DNA of 11,586 bases from Hemicentrotus pulcherrimus. Lineage: Eukaryota > Echinodermata > Echinoidea > Camarodonta > Strongylocentrotidae. The translations under genes and the position numbers were made by a program. The notes beneath the pieces are model-generated. The model was not told the origin of the DNA and made no database searches. It saw only the letters and a program-made list of their open reading frames with translations. Below, piece by piece: positions 9,301 through 11,586 of the stretch (within the stretch, counting starts at the first letter, position 1; every line of letters starts with the position of its first letter). The stretch covers positions 117,973 to 129,558 of the forward strand of contig BEXV01000078.1 in the NCBI GenBank assembly GCA_003118195.1. The letters run 5' to 3'.

Positions 9301-11396
9301 AATCACACTAGAAGAGCACTATAGATCAGCTACAAGAAAGCTCAAATTGCAAAGCAAAACCTGGTTGCATAAATGAAAGCAAACAACATCATGCACGAGC
9401 AAATAATTAATAACTAACTTCTTATCTAATGATCGCATCATAGCAGTCTGGCTGAAGACTGGATTAGACATCAGTAATTTATACCCAACATTATATCATA
9501 AAATTGCGTACTCACTTACACGTATGTGAATGCATGTTAAACAAAATATAAAAGACACTGAAATGTAAAACAAAGTACACTTAAAAAACGTGGTTTACTG
9601 CAGCATATAAAGTTAAACATTGTATATATAAAAAAAGTCTTTACTACTTGCATTGTCTACAACATGTCAGTCTTAAATAAAAAGACAAAATTTGTCCGTA
9701 GAATCCGTACTTACCTTTGCTTCTAACTGTTTGATTTTGCTATGTTCTGCTTGATGGCGAGGTGTGCTCACGCTAGAAGCATTTCTCCTTCTTTCAATTC
9801 CTTTAACCTATACAGACAACAGTCGAATAACAAATTTTACATTAGAAATATGGCAAGAAATCATACCTTCTATAATTTAAACTTAGGACTGTTAAATAAC
9901 TTATAACAATATGCTTTTATGCACTTGATTTTAAAATGCCCCCCTCCCCCTTGAATTTTGTTTACTTCGGACATTAGTATTACACCCATTTGCGTGCTAA
10001 ATCTTAGTTTGCTGTGCCATAAAGCTATGTATTGTGCATGGCTTGCAGAAGTTTATTTTCAGTCTAGAATTCTATTTCTTTATTAAACTATAGATAACAA
10101 AAATCTCATTCTGCACTTAGGAAAAGAAGCCTCTCACCCAGCGTATACCATTTTCAAATATCATACAGAGGAACATGAGTATAAAGAGCTTATTTGTACA
10201 AATATAAAACCATGCAAAATAATGAACTATTTCATAGCACAAACTTGAGTTATAATAGCAATATAATGTATAAAAGACATTTGTTCTCCTTACCATGGAC
10301 ATGTTGGGTTTGATAGGGGTTCTCAGTTCACCCATTGAAGAGCTCTTACTCATTACACTGTCATCCATACTACTACATGAATCTGCATATGTGAGAGAAG
10401 ACACACAGAAAGAGAGATTAGATTTTAAAAAGCTTCAAAAAAGCTCCCGATCTCATTCATCTTGTGACATCATCTGCCAATCATTTGTGAGCTAAGGAGA
10501 GACAGTGGTTTCAAGTTTCAAGTTTATTATTTGTTTCACATTTCACAAAAAAGAATTCACATAATTGACAAAATTAGAACATAATATGAAATATACTAAA
10601 AGTGTCACATTATATTATTAATTCTTTGAAAAGACGTCAAAATTAATTGTATTGAATAGAAGGTTATATACAGGGTGAAATGTGAGGAACCTATTAAAAA
10701 GCTCAGCTTTTAGAAAGAAACATAATACGTAGGTATTGTATGAAAGAATGCAATTCTTTTGTGAGCATGAGCTGAGCTGGGTGAAGTTACATACCACTGT
10801 CTCTTGTCAACTCACTAATGATTGAAAGATGATGTCACCGATGAATGAGATCTGAAACTTTTTTAGGGTTGGGATTAGCAGGCCTTAGAAAAAATATTTT
10901 TTAGATATTTAAAAATCTATGAAATATATTAATATGTTTGAATAACAAAATATGAGTTGTATGCAGCCCTGCACATCAATAGTTATATTTGGATGTCACC
11001 CGACCTCTAAGTGGGGAAGGACCTGAGATATAAACATGGCATATTTTCATAAAATGTTCATATAAAGAAGGGTAAATTCCTGTTGAAGTGAATGTGTAAT
11101 GATCAAAGCTTGAGGATTTCTTGTCCTTTGACACGTGATGGCGCTGCACTACTTAGTCAGGATGTTGTCTTTGATCTAGGCAAAGAGGGCTTCATGAAAT
11201 GCACAGCGGACAAGAAGCTTACTAATGCTGATTTAGTCAAGAAGTATAGACCCGAAGAGGTGATCTTTACAGATATCTTGTTTATTACCTTTGGTTTCTC
11301 TAAAGCGTTGTGATTTGTCAGTCATGGCTGCTGCTGCAGCTCCTTTTACTTTCCTATTGTCTTTGACATCATAACTTCCTACACCCGGTGCACAGC
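277..11396 (-). CDS. HMMR: HMMR (RHAMM/CD168) ortholog, partial, 13 exons
   Basis: Known role of the family: a microtubule- and centrosome-associated coiled-coil protein that helps spindle assembly and orientation with TPX2 and dynein; in vertebrates a form outside the cell binds hyaluronan through basic C-terminal motifs. Seen here: joining 11289-11396, 10294-10382, 9715-9807, 8570-8758, 7918-8007, 7449-7560, 5058-5123, 3629-3803, 2581-2775, 1986-2205, 1480-1581, 887-1060 and 277-387 gives 575 codons without a stop, all with GT..AG borders and matching phases. Residues 1-37 match the HMMR N-terminal signature, about 38-97 are Ser/basic and probably disordered, and about 90-575 are almost unbroken coiled coil with few prolines. 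Human HMMR is about 724 residues, so about 15 N-terminal and at least 130 C-terminal residues are missing here. The identification is from memory of the human protein, without a database search. The alternative is another long coiled-coil protein, but the N-terminal signature argues against that. Confidence 0.86.
491..655. mobile_element. Second, rearranged member of the ATATTCAT palindrome family
   Basis: GTGAATATGGCCCAC (491-505) and TTATGAATATGGGCCCAG (640-657) carry the same end in the same orientation. GGTATTCATCAAACCTTACTAAG (575-597) is the opposite end. The part 575-655 thus forms one short inverted-repeat copy, with a fragment of a further copy beside it. It fills much of the intron between exons 12 and 13. 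Confidence 0.5.
887..1060 (-). CDS. HMMR: HMMR exon 12
   Basis: This exon is 174 nt, 58 codons in phase 0 (residues 481-538). The acceptor is CACCCATCACAG and the donor AAAAG|GTGAGT, both strong. The peptide is coiled coil with one cysteine (Ile-Cys-Ser-Asp-Leu), Val-Gln-Ala-Leu-Glu-Leu-Lys and a closing Leu-Gln-Ser-Glu-Lys. GC content is clearly higher than in the flanking introns. Confidence 0.9.
1061..1479 (-). other. HMMR intron 11
   Basis: This is AT-rich, with two TACATGTA octamers 79 bases apart (1153 and 1232). There is no exon or element. Confidence 0.75.
1480..1581 (-). CDS. HMMR: HMMR exon 11
   Basis: This exon is 102 nt, 34 codons in phase 0 (residues 447-480). The acceptor is TGTTGTTAATAG and the donor AAT|GTAAGA. 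The peptide is very acidic coiled coil (Glu-Glu-Leu-Thr-Thr-Glu-Asp-Lys-Glu-Asp) ending Arg-Leu-Asp-Lys-Gln-Glu-Lys-Asn. Confidence 0.87.
1582..1985 (-). other. HMMR intron 10
   Basis: This is AT-rich sequence with stops in all frames. I see nothing beyond the splice sites. Confidence 0.75.
1986..2205 (-). CDS. HMMR: HMMR exon 10 (coiled coil, weak splice sites)
   Basis: This exon is 220 nt: one base completing Arg, then 73 codons (residues 374-446). The peptide is Ala/Glu/Gln-rich coiled coil (Leu-Ala-Gln-Ala-Glu-Ala-Asp-Leu, Ala-Ala-Ala-Glu-Ala). The acceptor TTCAATAG has few pyrimidines and the donor AAG|GTGGAT is weak, but both are fixed by phase: other nearby sites would put exon 11 out of frame. 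If the intron were kept, the protein would end after ten more codons. Confidence 0.85.
2206..2580 (-). other. HMMR intron 9
   Basis: This is AT-rich with a short T run (2531-2539). No exon or element is seen. Its first bases (GTAAGGCC) are not present in the inverted exon 9 copy. Confidence 0.75.
2581..2775 (-). CDS. HMMR: HMMR exon 9 (coiled coil; source of an inverted copy)
   Basis: This exon is 195 nt: one base completing Lys, 64 codons, then two bases (residues 309-372). The acceptor is CTCTCTTTAG and the donor AAAG|GTAAGG. The peptide is strong coiled coil (Leu-Glu-Ser-Gln-Leu-Ser-Glu-Leu, Glu-Glu-Glu-Thr-Lys-Arg-Arg-Lys, Val-Glu-Asn-Leu-Glu-Glu-Glu-Leu-Glu). Its length is a multiple of three, so skipping it keeps the frame of exons 8 and 10. 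A damaged reversed copy lies at 4718-4890, and a foldback repeat starts 14 bases upstream of its acceptor. Confidence 0.92.
2789..2973. mobile_element. Foldback element with 15-bp terminal inverted repeats
   Basis: TACAGTGAAACCTGT (2789-2803) and ACAGGTTTCAATGTA (2959-2973) are inverted repeats matching at 14 of 15 positions. Further inside, GATCACC faces GGTC. The inside is AT-rich with no coding capacity. The motif 'cagtgaaacctgtnnanagaccacc' is, from memory, typical of a foldback repeat widespread in marine invertebrates. It ends 14 bases from the exon 9 acceptor, so it covers the branch-point region. Confidence 0.68.
2974..3628 (-). other. HMMR intron 8, distal part
   Basis: This is AT-rich with a short G-rich patch (3009-3019), the 18-bp tandem duplication and looser repeats (3153-3300). 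The open frame at 3343-3525 (minus) continues past exon 8's side into stops and shows no coding character. Confidence 0.7.
3153..3188. repeat. 18-bp tandem duplication
   Basis: TAAACAATGACATAACTG is followed directly by TAAATAATGACACAACTG (16 of 18 identical). A looser repeat follows: TTTGATGATC occurs at 3216-3225 and 3271-3280, each followed by an AAACTTTA-type motif. It lies in the intron between exons 8 and 9. Confidence 0.7.
3629..3803 (-). CDS. HMMR: HMMR exon 8 (coiled coil)
   Basis: This exon is 175 nt: two bases completing Ala, 57 codons, then two bases (residues 251-307). The acceptor is GACCCTCTTGCAG and the donor AA|GTATGT. It encodes coiled coil beginning Val-Thr-Asp-Cys-Leu-Arg-Glu-Glu-Asn and ending Asp-Ile-Leu-Glu-Leu-Ala-Lys across the next junction. 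A degenerate TGACCCTGT-type repeat (sense strand) lies just upstream of the acceptor. Confidence 0.88.
3921..4126 (+). repeat. SINE-like 3' part with (ATT)n tail
   Basis: The order of parts (ACCCAGGTGAGGTATATGGG then TACCTGATAGG, a GGCTGCCGGAGCTAAAGC block, GCGCTATACAAGAACAGAAT, then five ATT units at 4098-4112) resembles the 3' half of tRNA-derived SINEs common in echinoid introns. That is from memory of the family, not a search. The piece around GCTTAAAGCC (3963-3972) is a small palindrome. Confidence 0.6.
4117..4265 (+). repeat. SINE-like 5' part with tRNA-related head
   Basis: TGGTGGAGCAGTGGTCTCGTAA with a downstream GAGCTCAAAACC resembles decayed A and B box promoter parts of a tRNA-related SINE head. 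The following body (GAAAGGCATTAATCTCC, then CAGAGAGGACTTAAAGCCGTC) resembles the sea urchin SINE body. It follows directly after the (ATT)n tail of the preceding element in the same orientation, so this is a nested or back-to-back pair. It is too decayed to be an active tRNA gene. Confidence 0.55.
4386..4504. mobile_element. Palindromic MITE-like element, ATATTCAT family
   Basis: The left end (GGGCTCATAGTCCATATTCAT, then AAAACTTTACTGAGCCTAGTTG) is the imperfect reverse complement of the right end (CAACTAGCTTATTAAGGTTTC, then ATGAATATCGGCCC). The arms are about 45 bp and roughly three quarters identical, so the element is nearly all hairpin. It has no coding capacity. A related sequence is at 491-655. 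Confidence 0.65.
4718..4890 (+). pseudogene. Inverted, degenerate copy of HMMR exon 9
   Basis: The plus strand here repeats the coding strand of exon 9 (2581-2775) from its codon for Leu-Ser-Gln-Ala-Glu to the last bases of the exon. I count about 13 substitutions over about 175 aligned bases, or roughly 92% identity, plus three small indels. It is broken: an Arg CGA has become TGA (4749-4751), two bases are lost near 4820, three gained near 4856 and one near 4874. Likeness stops at the exon's 3' border, where the real gene has GTAAGG and the copy has AATTGTATT. On the 5' side it fades over the first 19 bases of the exon. It lies in intron 7, antisense to the HMMR transcript. Confidence 0.9.
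5058..5123 (-). CDS. HMMR: HMMR exon 7 (short coiled-coil exon)
   Basis: This exon is 66 nt: two bases completing Glu, 21 codons, then one base (residues 229-249). The acceptor is TGATTTATTTCAG and the donor CAAG|GTAACTT. The peptide is acidic coiled coil with Val-Ile-Glu-Glu-Glu-Ile, comparable to the YIEEI stretch of human HMMR. It is isolated between a 2.3-kb and a 1.25-kb intron, but phases agree on both sides. Confidence 0.86.
6596..6800. repeat. A/G-rich low-complexity stretch in the large intron
   Basis: The plus strand is A-rich with scattered G (GAAAGAAAAGAAAAGA, AAATAAATAAGAGAAATGAA, AAGAAGAAAGAAGAAAAAAG). Its reverse reads as a Phe/Ser-rich open frame, which I take as an artefact of composition. 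Confidence 0.6.
7245..7412. repeat. Purine-rich (GAGA) low-complexity tract
   Basis: The plus strand is almost only A and G (GAGAGAGAGG, AGAGAGAAAGAGAGAGAAAG), so the HMMR pre-mRNA has a long CU tract here, about 40 bases after the exon 6 donor. Open frames read across it are low-complexity Ser/Leu artefacts. Confidence 0.85.
7449..7560 (-). CDS. HMMR: HMMR exon 6 (coiled coil)
   Basis: This exon is 112 nt: 37 codons plus one base (residues 191-227). The acceptor is TTGATTTGTAG and the donor CTAG|GTAAGA. The peptide is regular coiled coil (Glu-Leu-Glu-Gln-Ile, Lys-Val-Asn-Ser-Leu, Ile-Lys-Ala-Leu). About 40 bases after the donor the sense strand becomes an almost pure pyrimidine tract (7245-7412). 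The following intron is the largest in the window. Confidence 0.9.
7918..8007 (-). CDS. HMMR: HMMR exon 5
   Basis: This exon is 90 nt, 30 codons in phase 0 (residues 161-190). The acceptor is CTGGTATAG and the donor AAG|GTGAGA. The first half (Gly-Thr-His-Ser-Arg-His-Ala-Ser-Thr-Ser) is polar and interrupts the coiled coil. The second half returns to heptads and ends Leu-Arg-Lys-Lys-Glu-Lys. This mirrors the break after the ELTR block in human HMMR. Confidence 0.88.
8008..8569 (-). other. HMMR intron 4
   Basis: This intron holds a T-rich run (8256-8276) next to a run of ten G (8287-8296), a simple low-complexity patch. I see no exon or element in the rest. Confidence 0.75.
8570..8758 (-). 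CDS. HMMR: HMMR exon 4 (conserved start of coiled coil)
   Basis: This exon is 189 nt, 63 codons in phase 0 (residues 98-160). The acceptor is GATCCACAG and the donor AAG|GTAAGA. After an Arg-Arg-Val-Gln, the pattern EK-L-x2-KL-x2-A-x2-EK-x2-L-x-A, then EKQ, ELSR and a closing Asn-Lys follows the human HMMR block beginning RRIQDLE and running through EKQLIELTR, without gaps. A 170-bp foldback repeat lies about 30 bases upstream of its acceptor. Confidence 0.92.
8759..9714 (-). other. HMMR intron 3
   Basis: This intron has a foldback element near its 3' end (8790-8960) and otherwise AT-rich sequence. It contains a TACATGTA at 9229 and a short T/A run around 9625. I see no exon in it; exons 3 and 4 are both phase 0. 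Confidence 0.75.
8790..8960. mobile_element. Foldback element of the 'tacagtcaaacctg' type, decayed right end
   Basis: It starts TACAGTCAAACCTGCCATAG, then GGCCACCTGTATT and later CATCTGTCTACAATGGCCAC. These resemble the left end and inner repeats of a foldback element close to the one at 2789-2973. The right end (about 8946) is poorly preserved, so the boundary is approximate. It begins about 30 bases upstream of the exon 4 acceptor. Confidence 0.5.
9715..9807 (-). CDS. HMMR: HMMR exon 3 (basic segment leading into coiled coil)
   Basis: This exon is 93 nt, exactly 31 codons in phase 0 (residues 67-97). The acceptor is CTGTATAG and the donor AAAG|GTAAGTA is close to consensus. It starts with a basic patch (Glu-Arg-Arg-Arg-Asn), then Ser-Ser-Val-Ser-Thr-Pro-Arg, and ends in a helical Lys-Ile-Lys-Gln-Leu-Glu-Ala-Lys that opens the coiled coil. 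The basic patch lies in the part of HMMR where vertebrates have N-terminal microtubule-binding sequence; that function is inferred for this protein. Confidence 0.88.
9808..10293 (-). other. HMMR intron 2
   Basis: This is AT-rich intron sequence with one C-rich patch (9937-9950). I see nothing else in it. Confidence 0.75.
10294..10382 (-). CDS. HMMR: HMMR exon 2 (Ser-rich linker)
   Basis: This exon is 89 nt: two bases completing an Asp codon, then 29 codons (residues 38-66). The acceptor is CACATATGCAG and the donor is ATG|GTAAGG. The peptide is rich in Ser and Met and looks disordered. It contains Thr-Pro-Ile-Lys, which fits the full CDK consensus (S/T-P-x-K), as would suit a mitotic protein. 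The sequence is not clearly alignable with human HMMR, but phase and position are right. Confidence 0.87.
10437..10864. mobile_element. 428-bp inverted-repeat element in intron 1
   Basis: The arm 10449-10509 is the reverse complement of 10793-10853 with about 8 mismatches and one 1-base indel in 61 positions. The arms extend outward to A6/T6 runs at 10437 and 10864. The 283-bp middle is AT-rich. It begins with TTTCAAGTTTCAAGTTTATT, a sequence I associate with 3' ends of LINE-like repeats, so a retroelement fragment may sit inside an older palindrome. There is no open reading frame. I see no clear target-site duplication. Confidence 0.72.
11161..11259 (+). other. Exon-like stretch antisense to HMMR intron 1
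   Basis: A 33-codon open segment is flanked by an acceptor-like CTACTTAGTCAG and a donor-like GAG|GTGATC, on the strand opposite HMMR. It lies within a longer open frame, 11092-11313. The peptide (starting Asp-Val-Val-Phe-Asp-Leu-Gly-Lys-Glu-Gly-Phe-Met-Lys) has a protein-like composition. It weakly recalls a segment of NT5DC1-type HAD 5'-nucleotidases (Leu-Asp-Leu-Glu-Asp-Gly-Asn-Phe-Leu-Lys), without the block that should follow. It may be a captured gene fragment or chance. Confidence 0.25.
11289..11396 (-). CDS. HMMR: HMMR exon 1 in window (N-terminal signature)
   Basis: This exon is 108 nt: two bases of a split Gly codon, 35 codons, then one base. The acceptor is TTTCTTTCAG and the donor is GGTAATA. 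It encodes window residues 1-36. It opens with Gly-Cys-Ala-Pro-Gly, followed by Gly-Ser-Tyr-Asp-Val-Lys and, near the end, Lys-Ser-Gln-Arg-Phe. The order and spacing match residues 16 to about 45 of human HMMR (GCAPSPGAYDVK, then KSQRF). This is the best single proof of the gene's identity. Between the two motifs is a run of five alanines. The Ser-Pro of human HMMR at position 20 is replaced by Gly-Val. It is not the first exon, because the start Met and the preceding basic segment are missing. Confidence 0.92.
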
Positions 11397-11564
11397 CTGA
11401 AAGAAAGTTTGTTAGAAGAATAAGATGGTCAAAATATATTGAAGCAGATAATGCAGATTAGATTTTCAATCAACCTTCAGTTCAAACAGACCTGATTGTA
11501 CATCATGAATTGTAGTACCGATATCAAACCACTCTGGAATAACAATACAGACACAGTGGCACCA

Positions 11565-11586
11565 CCCCCCCCCCCCCCCCCCCCCC
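11565..11586. repeat. Poly-C run at the right edge
   Basis: A run of 22 or more C follows GGCACCAC and is cut by the window edge. It may be a true (C)n tract or an artefact at a sequencing or assembly end. Confidence 0.9.

Noticed and set aside
10295..10495. Plus-strand 66-codon frame
   Set aside because: It is a shadow of exon 2 running into an inverted-repeat arm.
11492..11533. Possible 42-nt upstream HMMR exon on the minus strand (acceptor TATTCCAG, donor CAG|GTCTGT, phase fits, would end Gln-Ser-Gly before Cys-Ala-Pro)
   Set aside because: The phase and the Ser-Gly end fit, but the peptide (Trp-Phe-Asp-Ile-Gly-Thr-Thr) lacks the basic Lys-Arg-Phe-Asn motif expected before GCAP in HMMR. 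A 42-base match of this kind can arise by chance.

Overview
This is a eukaryotic, intron-rich, AT-rich window from an animal, most likely a sea urchin or another marine invertebrate deuterostome. The clues are short phase-matched exons in long AT-rich introns, palindromic foldback repeats, tRNA-related SINE-like pieces with an (ATT)n tail, and the octamer TACATGTA six times where base composition predicts about 0.4. The species is inferred; nothing in the window fixes it.

One gene spans almost the whole window on the minus strand. I assembled 13 coding exons, from 11396 (5' side) to 277 (3' side). All have GT..AG junctions and every junction phase agrees, giving one open frame of 1,724 nt (575 codons) that is open at both ends. 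I identify it as the invertebrate ortholog of HMMR (RHAMM, CD168), a long coiled-coil protein of the mitotic spindle and centrosome. The most upstream exon carries the HMMR N-terminal signature (Gly-Cys-Ala-Pro, then Gly-x-Tyr-Asp-Val-Lys, then Lys-Ser-Gln-Arg-Phe). The fourth exon matches the conserved start of the HMMR coiled coil. The true N-terminal exon (the vertebrate MSFPKAPLKRFN segment) and the C-terminal end (in vertebrates the hyaluronan/TPX2-binding region) lie outside the window or were not found.

Layout from right to left: a poly-C run at the right edge; exon 1 (11289-11396); intron 1, holding a 428-bp inverted-repeat element and an exon-like stretch on the opposite strand; exons 2 to 4 (10382 to 8570); exons 5 and 6 (8007 to 7449), followed by a pyrimidine tract in the sense strand; the largest intron (2.3 kb); exon 7 (5058-5123); an intron packed with repeats, which also holds an inverted, broken copy of exon 9; exons 8 to 13 (3803 to 277); and a pyrimidine-rich intron start at the left edge.

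The most unusual item is at 4718-4890. It is a roughly 92% identical copy of exon 9, reversed and located two introns upstream in the same gene, with a stop codon and frameshifts. In the pre-mRNA it would be antisense to the real exon 9, which is 195 nt long and could be skipped without changing the frame. Pairing between the two could affect splicing or editing of that exon; this is a testable inference, not something shown here. I see no complete second gene, no rRNA or tRNA gene and no CRISPR array.
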